Positions 15,720 through 24,625 of a stretch of 64,000 nt of DNA are shown here, in pieces (the first letter of the stretch is position 1; each line of letters opens with the position of its first letter). A model generated the notes under the pieces. It saw only the letters and a list, made by a program, of their open reading frames with translations, did no database searches and was not told where the DNA came from. The position numbers and the translations under genes are program-made. This stretch comes from Mucilaginibacter aquatilis (GTDB taxonomy: Bacteria > Bacteroidota > Bacteroidia > Sphingobacteriales > Sphingobacteriaceae), in contig NZ_WQLA01000002.1 in assembly GCF_009755275.1 (NCBI RefSeq), positions 124,001-188,000 of the forward strand. Direction: 5' to 3'.

Positions 15720-16838
15720 ATGGATCATAAGACTTTCGCCAATATCAGCCGGATCATTGAGCGTGATAGCAAATCAACAACCTACAAACTCGCATTGCTT
15801 AGAGGGACTATTGATATTATTAATGAAAACTCACCATTCATTAAGACCTATGATGGCCGCGCCCATATTCCATTAGGCTTGCTGATCGAGAAATGGTTGC
15901 TGTACTATTATCCTATTGTTGAATCTGAAACGATAATACCGCAAATAAATGGCTCTACCGATATTGCGTTTGGAAAGAATTTAAAAGCGCTTACGGATGC
16001 ATATAAAGGGAATGGCGGATTATCGGCGTTTTATACTAACCTAATCGGGAGCAAATTCCAAATAGCTGAGCAGCTTTTTTTAATAACGCTAACGCAACAA
16101 ATCGCTCAAACGATTACCAAAATGCCGATGCGTTATATTGGTAAGTCAGTTACCGGGCAAGAATATGGCCTTTATGAATACCAACCCACTAAAGGCAAAA
16201 AAGCTTCAATAACGTTTGACATCAATTACCTTATTGACAATTTTGGAAGTTTTTCGATTCCCATTGAGTATTTTGACGCTTTCAGGGTATTGGGTAGTTT
16301 CATCGGAGGTCAGGATGCAATCCTTTTTAAATGGGCAGAGTTTTCTGTGCAGGCATCAGGTAAAAATCTCTCCATTCCACAAGTTCTGGGCGAAGTTCTT
16401 AAAAGCCCTATCACTGAAAGGGAAGTGTCTGCCTCCAAAGCTTTTTATAAAAGTCTATTAGAAAGCAGAACAACAGTATATTGTGTTTGGAGCGGTAAGA
16501 AATTAACACGTTATGATATAGATCACATCATTCCTTTTACTGTTTGGAAAAATAATGATCTTTGGAACCTTCTGCCTGTTCATCCGAGTTTGAATAATCA
16601 GAAACGTGATAAGATTCCCTCAATAAATCTTATTGAAAATCAACAATCGCTAATAAAAGATTATTGGTCGATGTTGGATCATGCAAAACCGAACCGGTTT
16701 CAAACGGAATTGCGTGTAGCTCTATCCGGCGATAGTAAAGACCCTAATTGGCAGGAACATGCTATCTCCCAACTAAAGAACAGCTGCAATTACCTGATCA
16801 ATACGCGAGGCTTCGATGAGTGGATGCCAGCTGTTTGA
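15720..16838 (+). CDS. HNH endonuclease-domain protein
   Basis: 372 aa. The C-terminal third holds a clear HNH motif from about residue 255: CVWSGKKLTRYDIDHIIPF...WKNNDLWNLLPVHPSLNNQKRDKIP, with the metal/catalytic DH pair and the downstream N and K residues. Residues 1-240 are alpha-helical and unrecognised and may mediate substrate choice. It follows the XRE gene by 111 bp on the same strand. This kind of long HNH protein is common in defence islands, but no known system is completed here. Nuclease activity is likely; target unknown. Confidence 0.8.
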   Translation: MDHKTFANISRIIERDSKSTTYKLALLRGTIDIINENSPFIKTYDGRAHIPLGLLIEKWLLYYYPIVESETIIPQINGSTDIAFGKNLKALTDAYKGNGGLSAFYTNLIGSKFQIAEQLFLITLTQQIAQTITKMPMRYIGKSVTGQEYGLYEYQPTKGKKASITFDINYLIDNFGSFSIPIEYFDAFRVLGSFIGGQDAILFKWAEFSVQASGKNLSIPQVLGEVLKSPITEREVSASKAFYKSLLESRTTVYCVWSGKKLTRYDIDHIIPFTVWKNNDLWNLLPVHPSLNNQKRDKIPSINLIENQQSLIKDYWSMLDHAKPNRFQTELRVALSGDSKDPNWQEHAISQLKNSCNYLINTRGFDEWMPAV

Positions 16839-17132
16839 TTGATTTTTTATCCCTGCGCATACGTAGGCATTGCACTGCGTAAACAGCTACTCAACACTAA
16901 GCAGGGACGCTGTCAAGGGCGAGGCGATAGCCGAGCTTGTTTACCCTTGACGGCTTTCCTGCGGTGTTACCTTTGTGTCAGCGGTGCAGTGCCTTTTTTC
17001 ATCCGGCGAAAGCAGGTATGTTACGAGCGAAGCGAGTTTCATTCCTGCAAGGGCGGCGAGGCTGATGGCGGGATGCACCCTGCGCAACGCGCGTGATGCA
17101 TCTCACCATTGGCCGCAGCTGCATTCCTACTA
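16839..17132. repeat. GC-rich intergenic with long inverted repeat (no gene)
   Basis: Convergent gap between the HNH and relaxase genes, clearly richer in G+C than its neighbours. GTCAAGGG (16912-16919) is inverted at 16944-16951 with an inner GGC-GATA-GCC hairpin (16923-16932). Short ORFs here are GC-frame artefacts without domain content. It could be a terminator-like or transfer-related structure. Confidence 0.45.
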
Positions 17133-18077
17133 CTATCTACTCGGTCCGCCACCATAGCCGTAACCCTTCTTTTTCTTTCGTTTTTTAGGCTCCGGTTCAG
17201 GTGCGATATAAATGGGCTGTAATAGTTCCCCTAACAAACTACCCGAAGAAATCGGGCTGAATAGTTGACCCTGACGCGTGGCCACATCTTGCTTATTCGC
17301 TAACCGCGCATCCTGCTTTTCCTCATAGCTGCCGTTCTTCAAAGCATTTGCATAATTGAATGATTCACTTACCGCCCGGTCATACCCAAACAGCTTATCA
17401 AATACTTGTTCCGTTACCTGCTTAAAAGCAACCCGGTCGAATTGCCCGACCTTCTTACTATGCTCAGCATTGCTGCCTTTGGAGTTATTGAGCGGACTTA
17501 ACTTGATACTGTTACTGGCATCCTTCCGGCTGACAATGACCTGCACATGCATTTGTTCGCCCGGTTTGGGTTCTCCCTTCTTGGCTTTGCCTTTCCGCAC
17601 TTCGAGGTCTTTATAGGTATAATACCGGTTATTCTCCAGCTTGCCGAAATAAACCAGATCCTGGTTGCCATTTATATTATCCCGTTTAAAATTCTTTGCA
17701 TATTTGTGCATAACCTCGTTTGCATAGGCCTTGAGTTGTTCCCTTGCACCTTGCTCGCCATACAAGGCTTTCAGATGTAATATCTCTTTTTCACTGGGGC
17801 TGATATTGACCAAAAAGAATTTGGCATCATCCCTGGAAAGCTTAGCCACATTCTGATCGATACCCTGCCTTACCTCATAAGGCCGGATATCTTTACGCTC
17901 GTGGTTGAACCAATACTCCGGCTGCTGTAACTGTAGTAGCAAGGTTCCTTTAAAGTCATTGGTTAGCTTGTTCATGTTTGGCTGAACCAAACGGTTCTCC
18001 TTTTCCAGGTAGGCCACCAATTGACCGCTGCTTCCTTTATTATTGCCGGTCTCGCTTTTTGTGATATTGATGTGCAT
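17133..18077 (-). CDS. Relaxase/mobilization protein (MobB/DUF5712-like)
   Basis: 314 aa beginning MHINITKSETGNNKGSSGQLVAYLEKENR, the N-terminal signature of the Bacteroidota mobilization relaxase family (DUF5712-like). It contains HVQVIVSRKD (a histidine-bearing strand, around residues 178-187, consistent with the metal-binding histidine motif of relaxases) and a basic Lys/Arg tail (PEPKKRKKKKGYGYGGG). It would nick oriT and pilot the strand during transfer using a conjugation machine supplied in trans. It lies 50 bp downstream of the MobA-like gene. Confidence 0.82.
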   Translation of the reverse strand: MHINITKSETGNNKGSSGQLVAYLEKENRLVQPNMNKLTNDFKGTLLLQLQQPEYWFNHERKDIRPYEVRQGIDQNVAKLSRDDAKFFLVNISPSEKEILHLKALYGEQGAREQLKAYANEVMHKYAKNFKRDNINGNQDLVYFGKLENNRYYTYKDLEVRKGKAKKGEPKPGEQMHVQVIVSRKDASNSIKLSPLNNSKGSNAEHSKKVGQFDRVAFKQVTEQVFDKLFGYDRAVSESFNYANALKNGSYEEKQDARLANKQDVATRQGQLFSPISSGSLLGELLQPIYIAPEPEPKKRKKKKGYGYGGGPSR

Positions 18078-18127
18078 TACTCATTAACCTTTCTGTTTTC
18101 TACTAAATCTAATTTTATGACCTGCCA

Positions 18128-18697
18128 TCACAGGTTACGAACCTGCTCCTGTACATGTGCTACCAAAGCATCCTTTTCCGCTTTGCTGGTCATCATATTC
18201 ATTTGCTCCCTGTGTTCGATGTAGTACCCCAGCAGCTTAAGGAACTTAGCTTTTAGCGTTGCCTTATCCTGTTCGGCTTCAACAAGCCTTTTCACCAACC
18301 TAAAGACCTCCGCCAAATATTCACTTTGCTCTTTGAGAATATCGGCTTGTGTCTGGTTATGACCGATCAGGTACTCATTTAGAAACTTCACCATCTCTTG
18401 CAGGCTACGGAGCACCAATTCAGTATCTTTTCTTGTTGGGATCAACAAATCGTTCTCCTGTGTCCGTATAAAAGCTATGATATTATCGGTCTTCCGGTTA
18501 ATGGCATTCTTTAACAGTTCATCGTTTAAGTCCTTTGGATCTTTCTTAGTCTTATAGAAATAGTCTACCATACACACCACGAACTGCTGCTTACTCATCC
18601 CTCTTTTTAAAGCCAGCTTCGTCAGTTTCTCATCCGTATCTACCGAAAAGCGTACACTCTTGATATTCTCATCTTTAACGGTGTGATCCATTACCAT
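18128..18697 (-). CDS. Mobilization accessory protein (MobA/BtgA-like)
   Basis: 189 aa. Residues ~14-45 (KSVRFSVDTDEKLTKLALKRGMSKQQFVVCMVDYF) form a ribbon-helix-helix-like DNA-binding start, followed by long helices including QTQADILKEQSEYLAEVFRLVKRLVEAEQDKATLKAKFLKLL. This matches the BfmA/BtgA mobilization family of Bacteroidota. It would bind oriT and recruit the relaxase encoded just downstream. The 379-bp region upstream of its start is full of dyads and repeats (see oriT-like entry). Confidence 0.82.
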   Translation of the reverse strand: MVMDHTVKDENIKSVRFSVDTDEKLTKLALKRGMSKQQFVVCMVDYFYKTKKDPKDLNDELLKNAINRKTDNIIAFIRTQENDLLIPTRKDTELVLRSLQEMVKFLNEYLIGHNQTQADILKEQSEYLAEVFRLVKRLVEAEQDKATLKAKFLKLLGYYIEHREQMNMMTSKAEKDALVAHVQEQVRNL

Positions 18698-19076
18698 TCC
18701 TCCGTTTCCTTAGTCCAGTATACCGCCAGGTATACGTAAATCCTCATTTTTGATATTAGGCGGGGGGCAAAGTATACCGCAGGTATACGTAAAACAGCCT
18801 TAGCCCCGCAGGGCAAGCGGAAAAAGTCGGGTGCGCCCGACTTCCGCTTGCTCCCCCCGCTTTCGCGGAGCGACACTTTGCCGCTTGGCTTTTGATGCTG
18901 CTTTAAGCAGCATAAGTAGCTATGCATCTGCATAGCTATCTAACTCAATAGCGATATAGCCATACATCACTATCTAATACCTACCTATGTAACTATCCCT
19001 CTGTATAACTATGCAGCAGCATAGCTATATACCTACGCAGCTATCTACCGGTATACCTATGTAACTGAACCGATAG
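18698..19076. other. oriT-like region: dyads, long hairpin and TAGCTAT repeats
   Basis: Two direct repeats each holding a GTATACC/GGTATAC dyad and ending CGTAAA (18717-18740; 18771-18793). A long hairpin: GCAAGCGG (18813-18820) with CCGCTTGC (18844-18851), and AAGTCGGG-TGCG-CCCGACTT inside (18824-18843), with a 3-nt bulge. Then about 170 bp (18912-19080) packed with TAGCTAT/TAACTAT/CTATGTAACTAT variants. Lying directly upstream of the mob genes, this is the best candidate for the origin of transfer and Mob-binding iterons. Confidence 0.6.
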
Positions 19077-19394
19077 CTATGCCATCCACCCGGCAGGCCA
19101 GTAAACCTGGCTACCTTTTTTAGGATGATAAGAAGGCTGGTAGCGGATATAGCCGTACTCATCCAGCTCTTTGATACACTTGTGATAAGTAGCAATGGAA
19201 GCAATCCGGCTAAACGCCATCAGCGTCTTTCTTGTGACAGAGAACGGGCTTTTGAAACCGTTGCGCTGCCAGTGGACGAACAGACCGCTGAAGAGGCCGA
19301 CATGAGTCGCGTTCAGCCGTTCGTCGGTGCTCATACGTTTGAGTAATTTGCTGTAACCGGCAAGCTCGCTGGCGGCAATACCATTGGTACTCAT
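19077..19394 (-). CDS. Winged-helix-like element protein, 105 aa
   Basis: Contains VTRKTLMAFSRIASIATYHKCIKELDEYGYIRYQPSYHPKKGSQVYW, which reads as a winged helix with a basic wing, similar to small replication/regulation proteins encoded next to excisionases in Bacteroidota conjugative elements. The start overlaps the stop of the upstream HTH gene by 4 nt. It probably acts in excision or maintenance control. No catalytic motif. Confidence 0.7.
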   Translation of the reverse strand: MSTNGIAASELAGYSKLLKRMSTDERLNATHVGLFSGLFVHWQRNGFKSPFSVTRKTLMAFSRIASIATYHKCIKELDEYGYIRYQPSYHPKKGSQVYWPAGWMA

Positions 19395-19660
19395 TGCATG
19401 CCTCCTTCCAGTAGCTTGTTAATATCTTCCAGCTTGTAATACATGATGCTGCCGATACGGGTATAACTCAGTGTCCCGTTAATGCGCAGGTTCTGTAAGG
19501 TACCGGGTGATATCTTGAGCAGCTTTCGTACCTCGTTACTTTTGAGCCATTTTTTGGACTGGCCCTGTCCGTTTAGTTGAACGAGCTTTTCAATTGCTGT
19601 TAACAGCTCGCTTTTAAATTCCTTTAAGTCCTCTTTGGTGATCAATTCACTTGCTTGCAC
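19391..19660 (-). CDS. HTH excisionase-like protein, 89 aa
   Basis: Same family as the HTH proteins at 10.3 and 49.4 kb: LITKEDLKEFKSELL...KKWLKSNEVRKLLKISPGTLQNLRINGTLSYTRIGSIMYYKLEDINKLL. Unlike those two, it ends before any A-tract and is followed by the 105-aa winged-helix gene, not by an integrase. Likely the Xis/regulator of the mobilization module. Confidence 0.85.
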   Translation of the reverse strand: MQASELITKEDLKEFKSELLTAIEKLVQLNGQGQSKKWLKSNEVRKLLKISPGTLQNLRINGTLSYTRIGSIMYYKLEDINKLLEGGMQ

Positions 19661-19750
19661 AATCGCCTCCTTCGTTAAATCGTTTAATTGTTACTTGTCC
19701 CATCCTTGCGGGATACGGAAACAAAGGTGTGGGCGAAGCGCTATTTGTGA

Positions 19751-19774
19751 TTACCATAGGCTAAGCTATGGTAA
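19751..19774. repeat. Perfect 9-bp dyad upstream of the HTH gene
   Basis: TTACCATAG (19751-19759) and CTATGGTAA (19766-19774) separated by GCTAAG. It lies in the 212-bp gap between the 253-aa gene and the HTH gene, about 90 bp upstream of the HTH start. Candidate operator or terminator of the gene at 19873-20634; there is no T-run, so an operator is favoured. Confidence 0.45.
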
Positions 19775-19872
19775 CGGCAAGCAAAGCATAGTGCTAAAAA
19801 GAGGGCGCTGAATGGTATAGCGGCAATTAGTGATGTTTGCCTACAAAAGAAAAACACAAATGAAGCCCCGGC

Positions 19873-20634
19873 TTAAATCGCCCTGCTTTTTGCGGGAATG
19901 ATGTTGAAGTGTTGGTTTTCGAAGGGAATAGCAGATGAGCGGCCGCTTGGTTTATTGGGGTCACGTGGATAGTAGCGCCGTACCCGGTCGAACTTGATAG
20001 GTTCCCCGTCTTCCTGAAAGTACCGGCAGATCAGTTTCGCCCAGGTGATGGGCATCTGAGAAAATACCAATTCCTTGTCGTCGACCTTCAGTTCTGCTAT
20101 TTTCTTAAACAAGTCGACTACCGTTAGAAAATGGCCACTGGCAATGTTGATAGGAAAATCGGTTTCCCATTTCTCAGCCTCTTTGCGTTCGTCCCTAAGA
20201 CGTTGATTCTCTTCTTTAAGTATTTTAATTTGCCCTTCCTTGTCTGCAATAATTTCAGCCTGGGTACGGCCGAGGTTCCATTCGTCGATGCTTTGCAGGT
20301 ATTCGGTAAACCTGTTAAGATGAAACTTGTCCTTAAAATGGCGTGCATGGCCGGAGGCATACCTGTCCTTATGTCTTAATTGTGCAATGGCATCCTGTAT
20401 GACCTCCCAAACATATCTGAAAAACTCCTGTTCGGTTGCGTTATCATACTTCGATAGAAAGAACTGGAGGTGGTATTTATACAAGGTATCAAACTCTTGC
20501 TCATCGTTACGATATAACCGGTTAAGAAAGTGGTTATCCTCGACTTTTTTGTTCCAAAAGAAAGGTCGGCCGATATCATGGGTGTCTTTGTTAAAATCTA
20601 AAGGCGCGCGGTGTTTGAAGTATTGTTCTCGCAT
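19873..20634 (-). CDS. Hypothetical element protein with coiled coil, 253 aa
   Basis: N-terminal half helical and aromatic-rich (FDTLYKYHLQFFLSKYDNATEQEFFRYVWEVIQDAIAQL). Residues ~128-160 form a coiled coil (EIIADKEGQIKILKEENQRLRDERKEAEKWE). The C-terminal portion (FSQMPITWAKLICRYFQEDGEPIKFDRVRRYYPRDP) is conserved-looking and resembles proteins near Mob modules of other Bacteroidota elements, possibly RteC-like regulators. No function can be stated. Confidence 0.65.
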   Translation of the reverse strand: MREQYFKHRAPLDFNKDTHDIGRPFFWNKKVEDNHFLNRLYRNDEQEFDTLYKYHLQFFLSKYDNATEQEFFRYVWEVIQDAIAQLRHKDRYASGHARHFKDKFHLNRFTEYLQSIDEWNLGRTQAEIIADKEGQIKILKEENQRLRDERKEAEKWETDFPINIASGHFLTVVDLFKKIAELKVDDKELVFSQMPITWAKLICRYFQEDGEPIKFDRVRRYYPRDPNKPSGRSSAIPFENQHFNIIPAKSRAI

Positions 20635-21262
20635 AGGTTGGTCTTTAACCTAAAGTTAACAACTTGGCTAAACAATAGTATTGTAGATGGCTAACAATTT
20701 TGCGTTGAACATACTAGTTGTGGCCCCGATGACGAAAATCCAATTGATCAGAAAATGTTGTGGATTTCTTTACAGGGGTAAACTATACTCATTAATGGCA
20801 GATCAAGGGCAGTTAAAGGAGAGTTAAAACACTTGATCACAACGAGAGGATCTGAAGCGTAGAATATTTACCGAGTGGCTAAATCAAACCCAACATGGCC
20901 GCAAGGTCATTGGATTCATGCCTATTAAATAATTATTTCATTTTGTCCCTGTCGAACTGGCTGATATTCTCCCAACTACTACGATGATCAGTTTCTGCAA
21001 TTCCTTTAGGTACACCGTTCGGGATCAGTAATTTTATGTTAGGTATTTTTTGTTTCACTAAAGGATAAATTATGAATGCCGTCATAGCTGGCGATCAGAG
21101 AGTTGGACAGACATACTTTGACGACCGCACCTTACATATTAAATACGCTAATCGCGGAACAGCAACTTCGAGTAGAACGAAGAGTGTTTCAATTGCACCA
21201 CAAGTCCAGATATACCCCAACCGAGGCAGAGCAAACGTCTCCCGTACGCAGATACGCATCAC
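20635..21262. other. 628-bp intergenic region without a convincing gene
   Basis: No ORF with plausible codon use or homology. A plus-strand frame at 21072-21266 has an AAAGGA 5-10 nt upstream but low-complexity content. A minus-strand frame from a GTG at 21058 to 20933 encodes about 41 residues (LLIPNGVPKGIAETDHRSSWEN...), which could be a relic. No strong hairpins seen. Confidence 0.4.
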
Positions 21263-22300
21263 TTAATTTCTAAACCAATTCAAAAAGCCAGCTTGCTGAT
21301 CCGTCTTGTCGGCGTAATGAAAAAGGTATTTATTATACATGTAGGATGTTAGTAGCTTTAAACGCCGTTCGGTGTGAACCGGATGAAAACCGGCAGCGGT
21401 ATAATATTCCAAATGCCCGTCAATCTTCACATACCAAACTTTTCTTACACTTTTAGAGGTAATGGTATCAGGTAGCGTGATCCTCTTTAAATTCCTTACC
21501 GTGCTTTCATCTAAGCCAAAAGAGCCAAGACCATTAACCGCCTGCTTGCAGGATACCGGCTCGTAATGATCATCCGTCCAAATAACACACCCCTTTTGTC
21601 CTATTACAGGAACAACCATCCCGGTTTGCGGAAGCCTTTTAGCAGTATTTACATACCAAAACACGCTAACAACTGAAAACAACAGGGTGGCATATAATGC
21701 ATACAGTGCTTTTTTTGTCCAAACTGACTTTTTTTGATGGCTAACATTGGTGCGGTCAACCATATCTCTAATTCCATCGGACACCGACGGTTCGAAAACC
21801 TGGTAGGCCTTTTTTTCTTCTTCGTGAACCACTGGTTGCGCGATCTCTGTTGCGTCGTTGCCTGACCCATCATTTACCTCGCTATTAATTAAAGACGTGC
21901 ACATGTCTGATGTTTTGGCTTCGGCTGGTGGTTCAACTAATAACTCATAACTAGATCTGTAAGGTCTATCCGGAAAATCGATCAGCCAGGCCAGTAATTG
22001 TATATGTTCAGGGCCCGGATTTCTTGCAGGGTCCCTTAAATAAGAATTCAGTGGACGGAACTTGTCCGTATCGAATTTTCGGACGGCAGGGCCGAAATCC
22101 TGGCTGTTCCCCATTTTAAAATAGGATCGTAAAAAAGATTCATCTTTTCTTTCGAACCTAGTCTCCAATACTTGTATGCACCCGGCTTTGATCCTGGCGG
22201 GTGTAGGGTGCGGAAAAGCAAAAAAAAGCCTGCCAGCCGCCTGCTCTTTCTGGTAATGCTCCAGCACTTGTGACTGATATTCGGCAAAGGTCATCAACAA
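21263..22300 (-). CDS. Single-pass membrane protein of unknown function, 345 aa
   Basis: Cytoplasmic N-terminal region (~1-195) with a conserved-looking FAFPHPTPARIKAGCI and SYFKMGNSQDFGPAVRKFDTDKFRPLNSYLRDPARNPGP; one membrane helix near 198-216 (ALYALYATLLFSVVSVFWYV); extracytoplasmic C-terminus with two Cys (GCVIWTDDHYEPVSC) that may pair. No enzyme motif. It is divergent from the small peptide/kinase operon, with operator site 1 in the intergenic region, so it could be co-regulated. Confidence 0.65.
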   Translation of the reverse strand: MLMTFAEYQSQVLEHYQKEQAAGRLFFAFPHPTPARIKAGCIQVLETRFERKDESFLRSYFKMGNSQDFGPAVRKFDTDKFRPLNSYLRDPARNPGPEHIQLLAWLIDFPDRPYRSSYELLVEPPAEAKTSDMCTSLINSEVNDGSGNDATEIAQPVVHEEEKKAYQVFEPSVSDGIRDMVDRTNVSHQKKSVWTKKALYALYATLLFSVVSVFWYVNTAKRLPQTGMVVPVIGQKGCVIWTDDHYEPVSCKQAVNGLGSFGLDESTVRNLKRITLPDTITSKSVRKVWYVKIDGHLEYYTAAGFHPVHTERRLKLLTSYMYNKYLFHYADKTDQQAGFLNWFRN

Positions 22301-22344
22301 ATTTAAATATTTTTTAAAGGTAATCTAGGAATTAAACCGGTGTT

Positions 22345-22358
22345 TACGGATTTCCGTA
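22345..22358. promoter_or_regulatory. Operator site 1: TACGGA-TT-TCCGTA palindrome
   Basis: 14-bp dyad in the 369-bp gap between the 345-aa gene and the small-peptide operon. It is the same site as those at 25423-25444 and 38100-38113, except that both arms change together (G to A, C to T), which keeps symmetry. A TACTTTTG -7-like box lies downstream at 22422-22429, and the leader from there to the 22670 ATG is about 235 nt and rich in inverted repeats (e.g. TTGGGAAG/CTTCCCAA). Confidence 0.6.
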
Positions 22359-22669
22359 GGAACGCAACCGGAATGATTGGAAAGACCGGAAACGTTTGAT
22401 AGAAAGCTGTTTATGTCACCCTACTTTTGCTTTCGTCATCGGATGACACCTCGATAGCTAGCGGGGTTTGTGCACTCAACCGGTAACAACAGTGAGCAGC
22501 GAGCGCAGCAGCGGAAACCCGGCTTGGGAAGCGGGAGACCACTTCTGCCATCAACGCTCACTACTTCCCAAAAACATGCAGGCAGTAATGCTTGCCCGGT
22601 TTGCAGCGCTGCGCACGGACAGAGCCGTGGTGGACTGCAATAGTAATCAACCCTTTAAAAAGTAAAAAA

Positions 22670-22834
22670 ATGTTAGAAATATTAGTTGCCATATTATTGG
22701 CTTTAGGATGTCCTGTGCCTCCAAATTTACCTCACGGTCCGGGAACAATAATTACCACTCAAGGCGATGAAGATACTGGTGGAGATGATGGACACCTTCC
22801 ACCACCGCCGCCGCCGCATCCTATTCGCAATTAG
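22670..22834 (+). CDS. Small exported proline-rich peptide, 54 aa
   Basis: ATG at 22670, preceded by AGTAAAAAA. Hydrophobic start MLEILVAILLALGCPVPP looks like a signal or lipoprotein-type sequence with Cys14, followed by a Gly/Asp/Pro-rich tail (GDEDTGGDDGHLPPPPPPHPIRN). The stop is only 6 nt before the first ATG of the sensor-kinase frame, so it is probably in its operon. A secreted peptide encoded ahead of a TPR kinase and regulator could be a signal or an accessory factor. Function unknown. Confidence 0.6.
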   Translation: MLEILVAILLALGCPVPPNLPHGPGTIITTQGDEDTGGDDGHLPPPPPPHPIRN

Positions 22835-22840
22835 TACGCA

Positions 22841-24613
22841 ATGTACCCAGTAAGGCAAGGTAACACTTGCCTTACTTTATTTTCTAATGTTCCGTTTCTC
22901 TACTTAGTATTTATTATTTTCGGAACAAAGTTTCCCCTCTTGAAATTAATATTTATAATTATAAGCAGTATCCTACTGACGATGTCCTCCTGCCGGAAGG
23001 GAGGGACTCCGTTACCTGCTTCCGATTATAGAAATTATGATAAAGCTTACGCTTTTTTAAGTACCGATCAGGACTCTGCATTTTACTATTTTAATAGGGT
23101 CGTCACGGAATCTCCGGATAGCCAGCAGGTCGCGCTCGCTTACACGACCATGGCGATGTTGCAAACTGATGCCGGAGACTATTTTGGTTGCCAGGAAAGT
23201 CTTACCTCTTCTCTAAAGTTTTTGAATGCCCGGGATGCCGAGGGGCGGAATGATCTGGCAAACAATTACAATGAACTGGGGATGTCCTCTACCAAGCTCA
23301 GAAACTATACTGATGCTATCGATTATTACGATCAGGCGCTTTCCTCGAACAAAGACTCCACTTTTATTCCTACTATTTTAAATAACCAGGCCAATGCTTA
23401 CCGGCACAAAAAAGAATATGGTCCGGCTCTGGAGCTTTACCAAAAGGCTATCAGGTCAAAGAGCACGACAGCTAAAGTTTATGCGCGGATACTTACCAAT
23501 ATGGCAACGACCAAATGGCTCAGTGATCATACTTATCCTGCAGCCCCTGAGTTGCGGCAAGCCCTGGCCATTCGGCAGCGTGAAAAAGATCTCTGGGGCC
23601 AAAACTCCAGCTATGCCCATTTGGCTGATTACTATATGAATTCAAGGCCGGACTCCGCGCTTAATTATGCAGATCGTATGTATGCTATAGCACAGCGCCT
23701 GCACAGTGCCGACGATCAGCTCGAAGCGCTACAAAAGTTGATCAAGCTTAGCCCGGGTCAATTAACGAAAGCATACTTTGCTCGCTACAATCAGCTAAAT
23801 GATAGCTTACAGACTGTGCGGAATGCAGCAAAAAATCAATTTGCTTTGATCCGCTACAATACGGAAAAACACAAAGCGGACAAGCTCAGACTACAAAAAG
23901 AAAACTCCGAGAAGAACTATCAGATCACCAAACAATGGGCAGTCATATTCATTATCCTGACCATGGCGATCGCAGGGGGGATCATTTTTGCGCAACGATC
24001 CCGCAGAAAACAAGTGGAGACAGAAGCGAAAGCCAAACAAGAATTGCAGGATTACCAACTCAGCACTTCCAAAAAGATCCACGATGTAGTGGCGAACGGT
24101 CTCTACCAGGTGATGGCGGAGATCGAACATCAGCCAGAGCTGGACAAGGAAATACTGGCCACAAGAATCGATATCCTTTACAAACAATCCCGGGCTATCT
24201 CCTATAACCATTCATTAGAATTCAACTATCAAGATTTCGATCGTGAAATAACCGACATGCTGACATCGTTCAGTAATCCCCAAATTACGATCATCACCGC
24301 CGGGAATGAGGCCAGCACCTGGGATGCCATAGGTGTTTCCACGTTTAACGAGATCAAGAATATCTTGTTAGAGCTCCTTATCAATATGAAAAAACACAGC
24401 CATGCTGACCGGGTGGTCCTTAGATTCCAGCGTGACCATGTTCGCTTACATATCCGGTATCAGGATAACGGGATAGGGCTTCCCCAACCAACGAAATTTG
24501 GAAATGGGTTGAATAATACGGGAAACCGTATAAAGACGATGAATGGTTCCATTACTTTTGACAGTAACAATGGGGCGGGATTGGTTATTACGATGTCAAT
24601 ACCCATTGCCTAA
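22841..24613 (+). CDS. TPR-containing sensor histidine kinase
   Basis: 590 aa from the first ATG. A TTG at 22940 gives a better lipoprotein signal (LKLIFIIISSILLTMSSC), so the start is uncertain. Periplasmic TPR repeats span ~70-330, a membrane helix ~365-385 (WAVIFIILTMAIAGGIIFAQR), then a HisKA_3-type dimerisation helix with phospho-acceptor His (STSKKIHDVVANGLYQVMAEIE), and a HATPase domain: N box (ELLINMKKHSHADRV), QDNGIGL and GNGLNNTGNRI. It would autophosphorylate and signal to the response regulator 12 nt downstream. Confidence 0.9.
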   Translation: MYPVRQGNTCLTLFSNVPFLYLVFIIFGTKFPLLKLIFIIISSILLTMSSCRKGGTPLPASDYRNYDKAYAFLSTDQDSAFYYFNRVVTESPDSQQVALAYTTMAMLQTDAGDYFGCQESLTSSLKFLNARDAEGRNDLANNYNELGMSSTKLRNYTDAIDYYDQALSSNKDSTFIPTILNNQANAYRHKKEYGPALELYQKAIRSKSTTAKVYARILTNMATTKWLSDHTYPAAPELRQALAIRQREKDLWGQNSSYAHLADYYMNSRPDSALNYADRMYAIAQRLHSADDQLEALQKLIKLSPGQLTKAYFARYNQLNDSLQTVRNAAKNQFALIRYNTEKHKADKLRLQKENSEKNYQITKQWAVIFIILTMAIAGGIIFAQRSRRKQVETEAKAKQELQDYQLSTSKKIHDVVANGLYQVMAEIEHQPELDKEILATRIDILYKQSRAISYNHSLEFNYQDFDREITDMLTSFSNPQITIITAGNEASTWDAIGVSTFNEIKNILLELLINMKKHSHADRVVLRFQRDHVRLHIRYQDNGIGLPQPTKFGNGLNNTGNRIKTMNGSITFDSNNGAGLVITMSIPIA

Positions 24614-24625
24614 TACTTTTACCTT

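Noticed and set aside
16839-17157. Two overlapping plus-strand ORFs in the GC-rich gap
   Set aside because: Composition-driven open frames across an inverted repeat; no domain, no promoter.
18691-18933. Minus-strand ORF of 80 aa
   Set aside because: Lies over the oriT-like repeats and hairpins, has low-complexity translation, and no homology pattern.
19391-19660. Third HTH gene as another frameshifting Xis-integrase fusion
   Set aside because: No A-run at its end, and the following gene is a winged-helix protein, not an integrase.
21072-21266. 64-aa plus-strand ORF
   Set aside because: Arg/Thr-rich low-complexity product running into the convergent gene; a Shine-Dalgarno-like AAAGGA is weak evidence in this phylum.
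22468-22665. 65-aa ORF upstream of the small peptide
   Set aside because: Covers the structured leader; translation has no recognisable features.
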